NCBI GenBank assembly: GCA_027366585.1
Contig: DAHXNF010000059.1
Coordinates: forward strand, 1 to 64,000
DNA from: Thermoplasmatales archaeon
GTDB taxonomy: Archaea; Thermoplasmatota; Thermoplasmata; Thermoplasmatales; Thermoplasmataceae
Reading direction: 5' to 3'
Length of the DNA: 64,000 nucleotides
Shown: piece after piece, positions 23,886-34,407 of the stretch
How positions within the stretch are numbered: the first letter of the stretch is position 1
How the letters are laid out: every line of letters starts with the position of its first letter
Program-made: the position numbers and the translations under genes
Notes under the pieces: model-generated
What the model saw: only the letters and a program-made list of their open reading frames with translations
What the model was told of the DNA's origin: nothing
The model's database searches: none

Positions 23886-24302
23886 ATGTCCATGTCCAGG
23901 GGTGAGAAGCTGGTTATTTCGTTGCTGTTCCAGATAGCTGCAGGTATTTATCTGGCATTTTACGACCACACCCTCTACACATTCGGAATATTACATTATT
24001 ACGCCCTTATTGCGTATCTGGTCATCGACGCCGCATTCTTTTTCCTTATCCTTCTTGCTTTCAGCCAGAAGCTTGTTCATCTCGTGGGATTTGTATCAGC
24101 CCTTGGAGCGATTGCGATGATTGCAGATGCTTTTCTCGGGCTTCCAGCATCGAAATACAGCACCATGCCAATTTACAGCATGGAGTACCTGTTTGGTTTC
24201 GGCTTTCCAGGTACCGGAAGCGCTTTCGGGACATCCCTTGCTTTTTCTATATTACTGATTGCAAGCGCCGTTACGGCGCTTCTGGCTGCTAAACCCAGAT
24301 GA
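23886..24302 (+). CDS. Four-helix membrane protein, paralogue of the protein at 20.7 kb
   Basis: A 138-residue protein with four hydrophobic segments and almost no soluble part. It shares the YLFGF-x-PG-x-GS signature and the DHxL-x-TFG loop with the protein at 20737-21228. The pair flank the aldo/keto reductase-glycosyltransferase-nucleotidyltransferase block on opposite strands. Function unknown. Confidence 0.65.
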   Translation: MSMSRGEKLVISLLFQIAAGIYLAFYDHTLYTFGILHYYALIAYLVIDAAFFFLILLAFSQKLVHLVGFVSALGAIAMIADAFLGLPASKYSTMPIYSMEYLFGFGFPGTGSAFGTSLAFSILLIASAVTALLAAKPR

Positions 24303-24357
24303 AATGTTATAAACGAAGATTTAAATTTAACTGTATTTTATTCCATCGACAGCGAAG

Positions 24358-26118
24358 ATGAAGCTGACCTACTTTGTAACAATAGAAGAACCGTACCTGC
24401 ACATGCTTAAGGTTGAGATGGCCATCTCGGAGATAACAGACAGCGAGATTGTGCTTACTATGCCGGCCTGGACACCGGGTAGCTACCTCATACGTGATTT
24501 CTCAAGAAACGTCAGAAACCTGGTTGCCCGCTCCTCAGAAGGAAGATCCTTGGAAGCAAGGAAGAAAGACAAGAGCGGCTGGAGGATCATAACTGCCGCC
24601 TGCACCGACCTGAGAATTTCATATCAGGTATGTTGTGATGAACTTTCCATTCGATCCACGCACCTTGATGCAAGTCATGCCTTCATCCTTGGGACGAGTG
24701 CCTTCATGTACATGGAAGGCTACAAGGACCAGGCACTCGAGATATCTTTCAAAATACCACATGACTGGCACATCTCAACACCCCTGGAAAAGACAGTTGA
24801 CAACATGTATCGGGCAATCAACTATGACGTCCTGGTTGATTCTCCAGTGGAGATAGGAAAGCACCTGAGCGGAAATTTTACTGTTGACGGGAAGGAGCAT
24901 GAGGTGGCACTTTACGGTCAGTATGATGGAGATTTTCAGAAACTGCTTGATGACATGCAGAAAATTGTAGAAGCGACAGTCAGGATTTTTGAGCATGCAC
25001 CCTACAAGCGATACGTCTTCATCCTCCAGGCTTACCAGGGTTACCAGTTAGGTGGGCTGGAGCACTCCGCATCATGCGCGATCTCGGTTGATTCATCAAT
25101 GCTGTTTGATCCAGATTACTATACAAACTTCATGTCAGTGGTTGCGCATGAGTACTTCCATACCTGGAACGTCAAGAGGATCAGGCCCCTGGAGCTCGGT
25201 CCCTTCAATTATCGTGAGGAGAACTACACCACGCTGCTCTGGTTCTCAGAAGGAGTTACAGACTATTTCGCGGACATTATCGTGCTCAGGGCCAATTTAA
25301 TGGTCGAGGACAAGTATATGGAGAGACTTGGAGAATCCATAAAAATGCTGGAGTTCTTCCCGGGGTCCCTCGAAACCTCCCTGGCAGATTCCTCATTCGA
25401 CACATGGATAAGATTTTACAAGCCGTCTCCTGATGACGTCAACAGTTACATTTCATATTACCTGAAAGGCAAGATCATCGGTTTACTCATCAGCAAGAAG
25501 ATTGCGGTCATGACCGCGGGAGCGAAGTCAATAGACCAACTCCTCCTGCTCCTCTTTGAAAAATTCAGGAAGGACGGTAAGGGATTCAGCGAGAAGGACC
25601 TGCTTTCTGCACTAAAGGATGTATCCGGCGGAGATTTTGGCGAGTTCTTTTCCAGGTTTATCAGGGGAACTGACAAGATCAACTTTGATTCAGAGCTTGC
25701 GGATCTTGGACTTTCGATTGAGCGCAAGCACTCTGCCGAAACCAGGCAATCACTTTCGTGGTCAGGTGCGATTGTCAAGCGGGACTCCTCATACACCGTA
25801 AGTGCCGTCATCAAGGGAAAACCTGCTTACAAGGCAGGACTTAACAGTGGTGACGAGCTTGTCGCGATCAATGGAAGGCGTTTTGGAGAGGCAAATACGG
25901 CAACTTTCACCAAGAGCTCAAAACTTATGATAGACGCCTGCAGAACGAAGCCTGGAGAAAAAATTAATTATATGGTATTCAGGAGAAACTTGATCGTGAA
26001 CATCGAGAGTGAAGCGGAACCCATGCCATTCGATACATACAGGATATCAGATCTCCCGGAACATGGAGAAAAAAGGAAGTTGAAGGAACGGGTACTCTGG
26101 TCTTCAGTTACATTATAA
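24358..26118 (+). CDS. M61-family peptidase with PDZ domain
   Basis: A 586-residue metallopeptidase of the glycyl aminopeptidase type. The N-terminal beta domain contains MPAWTPGSYLIRDFSR, followed by LGGLEHSAS (substrate site) and the zinc site HEYFHTWN (His264, Glu265, His268) with the third ligand Glu298 in WFSEGVTDYF. A PDZ domain follows near residues 470-560 (AVIKGKPAYKAGLNSGDELVAING). No signal peptide is visible, so it is probably cytoplasmic and trims peptides. The gene converges with and overlaps the ACT protein gene by 11 bases. Confidence 0.92.
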   Translation: MKLTYFVTIEEPYLHMLKVEMAISEITDSEIVLTMPAWTPGSYLIRDFSRNVRNLVARSSEGRSLEARKKDKSGWRIITAACTDLRISYQVCCDELSIRSTHLDASHAFILGTSAFMYMEGYKDQALEISFKIPHDWHISTPLEKTVDNMYRAINYDVLVDSPVEIGKHLSGNFTVDGKEHEVALYGQYDGDFQKLLDDMQKIVEATVRIFEHAPYKRYVFILQAYQGYQLGGLEHSASCAISVDSSMLFDPDYYTNFMSVVAHEYFHTWNVKRIRPLELGPFNYREENYTTLLWFSEGVTDYFADIIVLRANLMVEDKYMERLGESIKMLEFFPGSLETSLADSSFDTWIRFYKPSPDDVNSYISYYLKGKIIGLLISKKIAVMTAGAKSIDQLLLLLFEKFRKDGKGFSEKDLLSALKDVSGGDFGEFFSRFIRGTDKINFDSELADLGLSIERKHSAETRQSLSWSGAIVKRDSSYTVSAVIKGKPAYKAGLNSGDELVAINGRRFGEANTATFTKSSKLMIDACRTKPGEKINYMVFRRNLIVNIESEAEPMPFDTYRISDLPEHGEKRKLKERVLWSSVTL

Positions 26119-26635
26119 CGAGTGCCTTAATCCCCGGGACTTTCCTGATTTCCGGCACAACCTCAGGGGGTATAGGCTTCTCGGTAACTATTGTCGCCCT
26201 AGGTTCATCAAACAACTCCGGATCGTCTGCTATTACCTGCCGTACGCTGATGTTCATCCGTGCAATTATGGCAAGCGTGCCCGCAATTATCCCGGGCTGA
26301 TCCGGCGATTCTGGTATTATCTGGAGCACACCGAAACCAAGCTTGGAGCTTGATGCTCCAAGGTTCGCAGTAGGCGTCAGCAATGAAAAGAAATCAAGAA
26401 GCTCGGGATCATTCACTATCCTCCTTGTGGTCTCGATCACGACCCTGCGATCTATTTTCATCGTCCTGCCTATCTGGGATGGCGAGATCTGGATGTCACC
26501 GCAAAAGATGGAGTATTCACCGTCAACATTCTTATGAACGCTGAGTCCAAGGGCAAGCATAAGCTGGGCAACCCTTGCCTGGGAAGGCAGTTTTTCAAAA
26601 CGAGACTTAAGCTTGATCCACATGGAATCTTTCAA
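26108..26635 (-). CDS. ACT-domain regulatory protein
   Basis: A 175-residue protein. The N-terminal half has a helix-turn-helix-like stretch ([24 protein letters not shown]), and the C-terminal half an ACT domain ([39 protein letters not shown]), the small-molecule sensor usually specific for amino acids. It corresponds to the archaeal family annotated as a regulator of amino acid metabolism; the ligand is unknown. It starts within the radA stop (four-base overlap). Confidence 0.8.
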   Translation of the reverse strand: MKDSMWIKLKSRFEKLPSQARVAQLMLALGLSVHKNVDGEYSIFCGDIQISPSQIGRTMKIDRRVVIETTRRIVNDPELLDFFSLLTPTANLGASSSKLGFGVLQIIPESPDQPGIIAGTLAIIARMNISVRQVIADDPELFDEPRATIVTEKPIPPEVVPEIRKVPGIKALVIM

Positions 26636-27612
26636 CTCGGCGGATCGCTGATTCCGTCCTCAGTTACCTGTATGACGACTTCCCCTTCAGGCAGGTTTGG
26701 GGAATCAATGAGTCTGGCAATCCTCCTGCCTGCCTTCGACTTCCTGAGGTACACCCTGAAGGTTGCAGTATGTCCAACAATGTTTCCACCAATTGGTGCA
26801 GTCGGGTCCCCGAAGAATACGTCCGGGCGCGCAGATACCTGATTGGTAACTGCAATGGCCGCATTGTGCAGAAGGCCGAACTTAAGCAGGTCATGCATAT
26901 GCCTGTTCAGCATCTGCTGCCTTCCGGCCAGCGATCCTCTTCCCATGAACTCTGCCCTGAAATGTGATGTCAGCGAATCGACGATAAGTAGCCTTATATT
27001 CCTTCCTTTCGCTTCCTCGAGAGCCTTCTCCACGAGAAGTATCTGGTGGTGGGAGTTGTATGCCCTTGCCACCTGTATCCTGCGCAGGGTCTCGTCTGGA
27101 TCAATGCCTCTTGCTTTTGCCATCTGTATGATCCTCTCCGGCCTGAATGTGTTTTCTGTATCTATCATCAGGACGTCGCAGTTGAATCCGCCCGTTTCCT
27201 CAGGCATCGTTGCGTTGACTGCAAGCTGCTGCATAATCTGGGTCTTGCCTGATCCAAATTCGCCAAAGAACTCCGTGATGGACTGCGTTTCGAGACCGCC
27301 TCCAAGAAGCTCGTCCAGGCTCTTCGATCCAGTTGTGAGCTTCTTTATCAGCTGTCTCCTCTTCATTATCTCCTCGCCGCTCTCGAAGTTCCCAACGTCT
27401 GCAAGCTTCCTGGCTGCAGCTATGATCTTTATCGCAGCACCCTCCCCAATCCCCGCCAGTTCTGAAAGGTCTTTCGGGGATGCAACTGCCAGTGACAGGA
27501 TATCATCATAACCATTTTCCCTTAATTTTTCAGCAGTGGCTTCTCCAACACCAGGGAGATCCTCAACCTCCACTTTCTTCTCTTCCTTGACCGTTTTTTC
27601 CTCTTTTGCCAT
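26632..27612 (-). CDS. radA: DNA repair and recombination protein RadA
   Basis: A 326-residue archaeal recombinase that forms filaments on single-stranded DNA and catalyses strand exchange. After a charged N-terminal tail, two helix-hairpin-helix motifs ([15 protein letters not shown] and [12 protein letters not shown]) form the N-terminal DNA-binding domain; the core has Walker [10 protein letters not shown] (about 117-125), Walker [12 protein letters not shown] and the [11 protein letters not shown] segment. Full length. It lies in an operon between the GAPDH gene (one-base overlap) and the ACT protein gene. Confidence 0.96.
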   Translation of the reverse strand: MAKEEKTVKEEKKVEVEDLPGVGEATAEKLRENGYDDILSLAVASPKDLSELAGIGEGAAIKIIAAARKLADVGNFESGEEIMKRRQLIKKLTTGSKSLDELLGGGLETQSITEFFGEFGSGKTQIMQQLAVNATMPEETGGFNCDVLMIDTENTFRPERIIQMAKARGIDPDETLRRIQVARAYNSHHQILLVEKALEEAKGRNIRLLIVDSLTSHFRAEFMGRGSLAGRQQMLNRHMHDLLKFGLLHNAAIAVTNQVSARPDVFFGDPTAPIGGNIVGHTATFRVYLRKSKAGRRIARLIDSPNLPEGEVVIQVTEDGISDPPS

Positions 27613-28628
27613 TAATGCATTCCTCCTTTGATGCCAAGAAAGCGATCCGTTCTCGCTATAGAATCTTCTCTATCTGACAGTTCAAGCATGGCCCTGATCG
27701 CGTCCACGTTCTCGGGTACAACGTCGCTCTCCTGGTGGACCGCCTGCACGTAGTTGAGCCTGTTTCCTGAAGCCTTTACGCTCTCTTCCCATACGGCAAT
27801 TTCGTAAAGATCACCCCTTGCCCTCCCGATCTCCCTCGCGTAGTCCATCAATTGGGCAGTTGATGACTTGCCATCCTTTCCTGATGTCACGAATATCCTC
27901 CTCTTCGCAGCGAAAAGATCCAGAATTTTCCTCGAATCCACTTCCTTCTTCATTTCAACATTTATGACATGAACGTGCATCAGCGTTGTTGGTACCTTTA
28001 CAGCCACGGTGTCCACCGGTATCTTGCCGAGAACGGTCTGGAGATCCGGACCATGGTGGGATGGAAATGATAGGCTTGGTTCCACAGCGTTTATCGGCCC
28101 TTTCTTGCTGTCGTTCTGGTCAGTAGCCCTTCTCACCAGTGTGGCATATATCCTGCTTATGCCGATTGCATCTCTAAGCACGGAAGTTGTTCTTGCCAAT
28201 CCGGTGGTATTACAAGATACGACCCGCACATAGTCCTTGCCAAGGGCTGAGTCAAAGTTGGCGTAGGCGTTGAAACTTGCCTGGGCAATTGCAGCATCCT
28301 CTCCACCCTGGAATACCGCCTTGATCCCCTTCTTCCTGTATGACTCAATATTCTTCTCGCCTATACCTTCCGGGGTTGCATCAACAACAATTTCAGCCTC
28401 ATCTATCATGTTGTCGATCGTCCCTTCAGCCGCTAAGCCCTTTTCCTCGAACTCCTTCAGGTTTTTGCGGTCCGGGACGAATATCCTGTACTTTTTTGAC
28501 GCAAGCCTGGCGATGTAATCCGGTGAAGTTTTTGCAATCCCCACTACAAACATATCATCCTGCTGCATGATAGCATCCGCAACTCTTCTGCCTATGGTTC
28601 CATACCCGTTGACAGCAACCCTGATCAT
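27612..28628 (-). CDS. gap: Archaeal glyceraldehyde-3-phosphate dehydrogenase
   Basis: A 338-residue phosphorylating enzyme of the archaeal type. [17 protein letters not shown] is the NAD(P) site, [10 protein letters not shown] follows, and the catalytic Cys139 is in [23 protein letters not shown] is characteristic of archaeal enzymes. In Thermoplasmatales it mainly serves gluconeogenesis, since the Entner-Doudoroff branch bypasses it (family knowledge). It is the first gene of the minus-strand operon with radA. Confidence 0.95.
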   Translation of the reverse strand: MIRVAVNGYGTIGRRVADAIMQQDDMFVVGIAKTSPDYIARLASKKYRIFVPDRKNLKEFEEKGLAAEGTIDNMIDEAEIVVDATPEGIGEKNIESYRKKGIKAVFQGGEDAAIAQASFNAYANFDSALGKDYVRVVSCNTTGLARTTSVLRDAIGISRIYATLVRRATDQNDSKKGPINAVEPSLSFPSHHGPDLQTVLGKIPVDTVAVKVPTTLMHVHVINVEMKKEVDSRKILDLFAAKRRIFVTSGKDGKSSTAQLMDYAREIGRARGDLYEIAVWEESVKASGNRLNYVQAVHQESDVVPENVDAIRAMLELSDREDSIARTDRFLGIKGGMH

Positions 28629-28846
28629 TATGTCATGATCTCAATCGCCAATATAGAAGGATCGAATCCTCATTTCTCTCCAACTATTCTATACATGAAC
28701 GTTATCAAGCCTTGCAATCTCCGGATTTCTTTACGGATCCTGAGCGGAGGGTCTGGACGATCTATTGAAGTGCAGGCTTATTCGTAGAAGGACATGGAAA
28801 TAAGACAAATGCCAAGTTTCTTATAAAGGAGCAGGTTTCCAGCCGT

Positions 28847-31800
28847 TTGCGAATTACTGCATTTATTCTACTTATTGTACTTATTGCAATTATGCCCATA
28901 CAGTCATATGGCCAGCTCCCTCCCGGCACGCCTCAATCCGGTTCATATTATTTCTCCAGCAACGCTGCCGGATCGTTTCCGTCGAATTCAAGCATTTTTT
29001 CCTTCTGCACGATTGGGAACAGCTCTGCCATTACTGCAGCAACCGGGGAAGGAACAAACGGAACTGGCCTGCTGCTCTCATCATGCAGCAGCAGTGAAGC
29101 TTCATATTTTGCAATAAAGACGAATACGGGATACGATAACTTCACACTATCCTTGTCATTTTCCTGGAACGATTCCAGGAACCTTGGATTTACAGAAGAT
29201 TCGATCCTGCTCATGTCGGGTGCAGAATGCATGCTTAACTTATCATTTGGTCCGAAAGACGGTTATGGATTGATCGAGAACCAGAACTCTGCCAGATACG
29301 AGGTGTCTTCCGATCCCGGGCAGAACACTCTATGTAATCTTTCAATGTCATATGTATCCGGATCAGGCTCCCTCTATTTCTCGATCGGCTCTGGTGGGGA
29401 AAACATCACCTTCCCCTTCATGTATCCGGTAGCATATTTGGCGCAGGAGGAACCAACACTGATGCTTGGAGGATACATCTCATCATTTACACTTTATTCA
29501 GTGAACATATTGAATGAATCCACAATCCACGAGTTACAGCTGAACAAGACCGCACTGAATCCGTCGAAGACAACATTCAATGCTGATCCTTTCGCTTCAT
29601 CTTATTACAACGGTACATGGTTCGATTCCAGGCTCAACACGCTGATTGGGATATCAAGCTCTAACACCTTCATCGCTTATAATATCGAGAATAAGACTTT
29701 CTTTTCTCTCTATGCGGGGAACACCCTGAACGGAAGCCTAAACGTAATTTCCCAGGATTCCAGCTTGTTCATAACACATCTCATATCCAACGATACTGCA
29801 AGCATTATCCTCACAATCTCAAAGAGCAACCTCTCCACATCCGCTCACTACATCGGTTCCCCGCTGGGTGAATACAACAGCATGATTGGGGAAGACGGAA
29901 ACTTTACATTGCTCGGAAATGGCGGAAACGTCGCATACATCGAGAACAATGTGCTCGAGTCAAGTTTCACGATTTCAGGTCTCATGCACTCAACCTTGCT
30001 ATATGCGAGTCAGGCAGGCAAAAGCACGCTGGCCGCCTGGATCCTGAACCGCTCGATTTATAAGACAACAGTTTTCGCTTCAAATGCCTCGTTCACCATC
30101 GTTTCTCAAAATACTTCCAACCTTATTTCCGGTTCCTACAGCTCACTCGAAACGTTCAGCAACGAAACTTCAGTCTCATCGATCATGATTTATGCAGGAA
30201 ACACGACACTTTCATTACTTACATCACAAGGTGCGTATGGGCTTGGGTCACGCGGTTCCCCTCTTATGAAGATAGGAGGAATCTCTGATAGCTCCTTCTC
30301 GATCTACGACGGCAAAAAGGCCCTGCTTGCCGGTACCGATAGCATCACAATGTTCCAGGGGGTAAATGATAGTCTGGGCACACCGATTGCGATGTCATCT
30401 AACGGGATACTTATTATGTCGCCTGGCTCGATGACCGCATTCTACAACGGAACACAGGCACTTATTTCAGGAGGATCGCCAACTGCAAGCGTCGATTCTT
30501 CATACGTGGTTAGGGGCCAGGCAAGCATGAATTTCAGCATTCATTCAACCAGCGAATACCATGCGGTACTGGCTTTTGCAAATCATACTTTCTTTGCAAC
30601 AGGTCCCACTGTAACCCTAAACAGTTCGGTCATTCCCGATGGATCGTATGGCGCAGTTCTTAATCTTAGTAACATTCAGGGTTTTGTTTCCACATACACG
30701 TTCACCGTGGTAATTGATAACGGTAATCCAGATCTATTGCTCAGCATTTCAAACAACTCTTATGTTCCTCAAAGCTTTCGGCTAACCTTAAACTATACCT
30801 TCTGGGCGCAAATCAGTCATATGAAAGTTACTTATGATGGGAGTAACATTAGCCTGTCGCCTGAAAACCAGACAGTCGGGATATCCTTCGGCAATATCAC
30901 CGGCAACCAGACAATCGCATTCAACCTCACGGATGTGTTCGGGATTTCCCATATGTACCAGATCAACGTGCATGTAATCTCAAACTCCACGGAAGGATTC
31001 CATATCAACCTTTCCAATGGCACATACCTGAACAGGACAGAATACTCATTATCGTGGTCCCCTGTTCCCTATGTTGAGGATTATGATGTAATCATACACG
31101 GACTGAACTTTTCTGCGAACATCAGCACGGGAGCGACCGCAACAAACCTGAAGCTTGAAAATGGAAACCTTACCATATCACTGACGGCCATCCAGCTTGA
31201 TGGCAGATTATTGCAACTTGCAACCCTGAACATTTATGTTGTTGCATATGCGCCTTCAATATCCATTACAGGAAATACATCGGGATACTATTCTTTCTTC
31301 GGAAACTCGTCGAATAACTCCTTCGCACTTAATGCGAAATCAAACTCAACAGCCACGGTCTCCCTGGAAGTTATCGCCCCAAATGGAGTTCTCGCTTATG
31401 CAGTTCAGGGATCAGATCATGTGAATTTCTCGTCGGCCAATGAAAGATATGTATTCAGCGCAAATGGTCTTTATACCGTGATGATTAATGCGACTGGTCC
31501 AAGCGGCCTTTCGTCCGGTGAAAGCTTACACATCAGCGTAAACAACACGGTGCCTCCGCCTCTTTATTCACCAGGAACACATATTTACACCAACTCATCT
31601 CTTCTGCACGTCGGTTCGGGGCAGATTGCCGGAACCAGCTATCTTTATGTTCTTTCATTCAACGGGACGAGTGTTGAGGAGTCTGACGGCGGGTTGTTCA
31701 CCCTCCTCAACGGCACTGGAAACTACAGCATGACGATTTATGAAATCAACACCTGGTCCAGCCGTACAACATTGCATGTTACGATCACATACGAAACCCA

Positions 31801-32563
31801 GGATCCTGTAATAAGTATATCCCAGGCCAGCCAAAACAGCGAGAACATTAGCTACACGGTCAGGGATGCAGCCCCTCTTGCCTCGCTTTACCTACAATAC
31901 CTGAATCATACGATTTACCTGGATCCTTCCAACATGAGCGGAAAACTCAGCCTGGGTATTTCACAAAACACGAAATTCAACCTCACAATAAGCGCAATAG
32001 ATGATTGCGGCAACTCTGCCACTGCCCAGGCCCCATTCCTGGTCACAGATTATGTCAATGTTACATCCGCAAGCCTGGAGGGATTCTCCATCCTGGGAAT
32101 TGGATTCTTCCAGATCAAGCTATCTGGCCAGAACGTTGCTAACGCATCGGTTTTCATCGTGACTCCTGGAGGAAACTCGACCGGCTCGTATTATCTCGAT
32201 CTATTCATGCCATTTGGATATTCGACAGCTAGCGCAATAATAGAATTCAATGGTCACCGGATAACGGAAACCAGGCAAGTTTTCTCCATAGGTTGGTATC
32301 CATTGATCCTGGCTGCTGTTATTGTCCTCATATTCCTTTCTATGAGGAGAATGGGACAGACCAGCGACCCTGAAAAGATAGAGGCTTTTGTCCGTGCTGC
32401 AGGGAACCAGTCTCTCAAGGAGATATCCAGGAAAGCGTCAAAACTCAAGATCAACAGGAAAGCCCTAAACGCACGTATAGATGTGATGTCCAGACAGGGC
32501 CTGATAAAGATCGAAGAGGACCCGGACGGTGAAGCTTACGTTATGCTGCAGGAGACACGCTGA
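28847..32563 (+). CDS. Giant surface protein with cytoplasmic winged-helix tail
   Basis: A 1238-residue protein. Signal peptide MRITAFILLIVLIAIMPIQSYG, then about 1120 extracellular residues rich in Ser, Asn and Thr with dozens of N-glycosylation sequons and repeated beta-sandwich-like segments, a single membrane helix near residues 1149-1167 (WYPLILAAVIVLIFLSMRRM), and a cytoplasmic tail of about 70 residues. The tail (SLKEISRKASKLKINRKALNARIDVMSRQGLIKIEED) has the helix-turn-helix and wing of an MarR/ArsR-like DNA-binding domain. This suggests a surface sensor that acts directly on DNA. TTG start at 28847, with TTCTTATAAAGG about 20-30 bases upstream, so leaderless. Confidence 0.75.
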   Translation: MRITAFILLIVLIAIMPIQSYGQLPPGTPQSGSYYFSSNAAGSFPSNSSIFSFCTIGNSSAITAATGEGTNGTGLLLSSCSSSEASYFAIKTNTGYDNFTLSLSFSWNDSRNLGFTEDSILLMSGAECMLNLSFGPKDGYGLIENQNSARYEVSSDPGQNTLCNLSMSYVSGSGSLYFSIGSGGENITFPFMYPVAYLAQEEPTLMLGGYISSFTLYSVNILNESTIHELQLNKTALNPSKTTFNADPFASSYYNGTWFDSRLNTLIGISSSNTFIAYNIENKTFFSLYAGNTLNGSLNVISQDSSLFITHLISNDTASIILTISKSNLSTSAHYIGSPLGEYNSMIGEDGNFTLLGNGGNVAYIENNVLESSFTISGLMHSTLLYASQAGKSTLAAWILNRSIYKTTVFASNASFTIVSQNTSNLISGSYSSLETFSNETSVSSIMIYAGNTTLSLLTSQGAYGLGSRGSPLMKIGGISDSSFSIYDGKKALLAGTDSITMFQGVNDSLGTPIAMSSNGILIMSPGSMTAFYNGTQALISGGSPTASVDSSYVVRGQASMNFSIHSTSEYHAVLAFANHTFFATGPTVTLNSSVIPDGSYGAVLNLSNIQGFVSTYTFTVVIDNGNPDLLLSISNNSYVPQSFRLTLNYTFWAQISHMKVTYDGSNISLSPENQTVGISFGNITGNQTIAFNLTDVFGISHMYQINVHVISNSTEGFHINLSNGTYLNRTEYSLSWSPVPYVEDYDVIIHGLNFSANISTGATATNLKLENGNLTISLTAIQLDGRLLQLATLNIYVVAYAPSISITGNTSGYYSFFGNSSNNSFALNAKSNSTATVSLEVIAPNGVLAYAVQGSDHVNFSSANERYVFSANGLYTVMINATGPSGLSSGESLHISVNNTVPPPLYSPGTHIYTNSSLLHVGSGQIAGTSYLYVLSFNGTSVEESDGGLFTLLNGTGNYSMTIYEINTWSSRTTLHVTITYETQDPVISISQASQNSENISYTVRDAAPLASLYLQYLNHTIYLDPSNMSGKLSLGISQNTKFNLTISAIDDCGNSATAQAPFLVTDYVNVTSASLEGFSILGIGFFQIKLSGQNVANASVFIVTPGGNSTGSYYLDLFMPFGYSTASAIIEFNGHRITETRQVFSIGWYPLILAAVIVLIFLSMRRMGQTSDPEKIEAFVRAAGNQSLKEISRKASKLKINRKALNARIDVMSRQGLIKIEEDPDGEAYVMLQETR

Positions 32564-32601
32564 ATCGCTTACCTTTATGTATTTTCCTGCAATCTTGCAG
32601 A

Positions 32602-34248
32602 ATGCGCTCCAATCAACCAGGATACATTGGCAACCTGGAGATCAGGAACAGGATTGCAATGGCCCCCATGATCTCCAATCTTGCGAATCCAGATGGTTCT
32701 ACCAACGAGAGGCACATCAGCTATCTTGAAGCCAGGGCAAAAGGCGGTGCCGGCCTACTGATCACCGAATATACCTATGTGAACGAAACAAATGCCAGAG
32801 GCTCACGAAATGAGCTTGGTGCGTTCACCTCCACTCAAATACCAAAATTGAGGCGAATACCGGAAACTGCCCACCGGTACGGTGCCAAGGTGTTCATGCA
32901 GCTAGTTCACGCTGGAGGAAAGGCACTGCAGGAAGAAAACATGCGCAAACCGATGGCCCCCTCCTCCGTGGATTACATGGGAAGGGTGCCCGCCGAGATG
33001 TCAGAGAGTGACATAGAGGATATCCTACACGATTTCGAGAACGCGGCTAAAATCGCATCTCATGCAAAATTTGACGGCGTCGAGATCCACGGGGCTCATG
33101 GATACCTTATTCATGAGTTCATATCGCCGTCCCTGAACGTCAGGCAGGACAGGTACGGAGGCAGCTTCGAAAAGCGGCTTGCAGTGCCGCAAAGAATAAT
33201 CGAAGCCATAAGGGCCACGACGGACTTCCCGGTTGGCATCAGGCTGAGTCTTTACGAGGACGATCCGGGAGGCTTCGATCCATCGTATGGCTTGAAAGTG
33301 GCAGAATCGCTCCATGGTATCGACTACGTTCATTTCTCGGCAGGAAACTTCAACCCTCCTGGTTCGTCTGCATCCTTCTACTCCCCTGAGGCACATATTT
33401 TTTCCAGGCTACCAAGGAAGCCGGCAATCACAACGATGATCGTTGGTTCCATGCTTAATGCGGTCTCGGTGGAAAGGGCGCTTGAAGTCTGCGAGTTCGT
33501 TTCTGTAGGAAGGGGCATGCTTGCAGACCCGGCTTTTGCTTCAAAAATAATTTCATCGCCGCAGGTCCTGCGTCCCTGCATCAGATGCAACCAGGCCTGC
33601 AGGGATCTTTCATATGGCGAGGTTCGATGCACGGTGAATCCATCCGTCGGCTTTGAATACAGGCACACGGAAAGGTATTCTGGAGACATTGCAATCATTG
33701 GAGGCGGTGTCCAGGGTCTTGAAGCAGCACTTTTTGCTGCAAAATCAGGGCTCAGGGTCAAGCTTTACGACTCAAGCGACTCAATAGGCGGGCAGTTGAA
33801 CACGATCAAGGATGAGTACAAGAAGCTGGCTTTCATGCCTCTGCTTTCGTACTACAGGAACGCGCTTGAAAAAATTGGAGTCGACGTCGAACTGGGCTCC
33901 AAATACAATGGGCAAGGGATTTACTGTCTTCCTCTCATAAAATATCCGGGGATCCCGGATAATGCCAATATTGTCGAAAGCAACATTTATGCACACCATG
34001 ATGACTTCCTGTCAATTGCGGACACGAGGAAGCTGACGATAGGATCAAGGAGCCTGAGCAGTCTTGACCGGGCCAGGAAAAAGGAGTACATGCGGATAGC
34101 AGTCTCGAAAGGCATAGAGTTCGTTGAACAGGCAGACTTTTCCTTCTCCCTGATTGTTAAGGATCAGTATGACATTGGGCAGGCTATGGAGGCTGGCAGG
34201 ACAAAGATCTCCATGTACATCGCAGAGCATAGATCCGACTTTCTATGA
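32602..34248 (+). CDS. Old Yellow Enzyme / 2,4-dienoyl-CoA reductase-type oxidoreductase, short C terminus
   Basis: A 548-residue flavoenzyme. Residues 1-320 form the FMN TIM barrel (RIAMAPMISNL, DGVEIHGAHGYLIHEFISPSLNVRQDRYGGS, FVSVGRGMLADP); CIRCNQACRDLSYGEVRC (Cys326, 329, 333, 343) binds a 4Fe-4S cluster; AIIGGGVQGLEAALFAAKSG (364-383) starts the FAD/NAD(P) domain. Family members are about 640-670 residues with a second dinucleotide motif; here the C-terminal domain is about 100 residues shorter and diverges after GGQLNT, so electron entry may differ. The substrate is an unsaturated carbonyl compound of unknown identity. Confidence 0.85.
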   Translation: MRSNQPGYIGNLEIRNRIAMAPMISNLANPDGSTNERHISYLEARAKGGAGLLITEYTYVNETNARGSRNELGAFTSTQIPKLRRIPETAHRYGAKVFMQLVHAGGKALQEENMRKPMAPSSVDYMGRVPAEMSESDIEDILHDFENAAKIASHAKFDGVEIHGAHGYLIHEFISPSLNVRQDRYGGSFEKRLAVPQRIIEAIRATTDFPVGIRLSLYEDDPGGFDPSYGLKVAESLHGIDYVHFSAGNFNPPGSSASFYSPEAHIFSRLPRKPAITTMIVGSMLNAVSVERALEVCEFVSVGRGMLADPAFASKIISSPQVLRPCIRCNQACRDLSYGEVRCTVNPSVGFEYRHTERYSGDIAIIGGGVQGLEAALFAAKSGLRVKLYDSSDSIGGQLNTIKDEYKKLAFMPLLSYYRNALEKIGVDVELGSKYNGQGIYCLPLIKYPGIPDNANIVESNIYAHHDDFLSIADTRKLTIGSRSLSSLDRARKKEYMRIAVSKGIEFVEQADFSFSLIVKDQYDIGQAMEAGRTKISMYIAEHRSDFL

Positions 34249-34407
34249 CGAGTCACTGACTCATTCATCAAAGTGCACCGGAAGGCTTCTGCACAAAAAA
34301 TAAGAAACCAGTTATCGCGGATGTCAATCACTGTTTGATTATGGGCATGATCGTAGCAGGCATACTTATTATTTAATTTTCAATACCGAATGGTTTAGAA
34401 GTGCATC

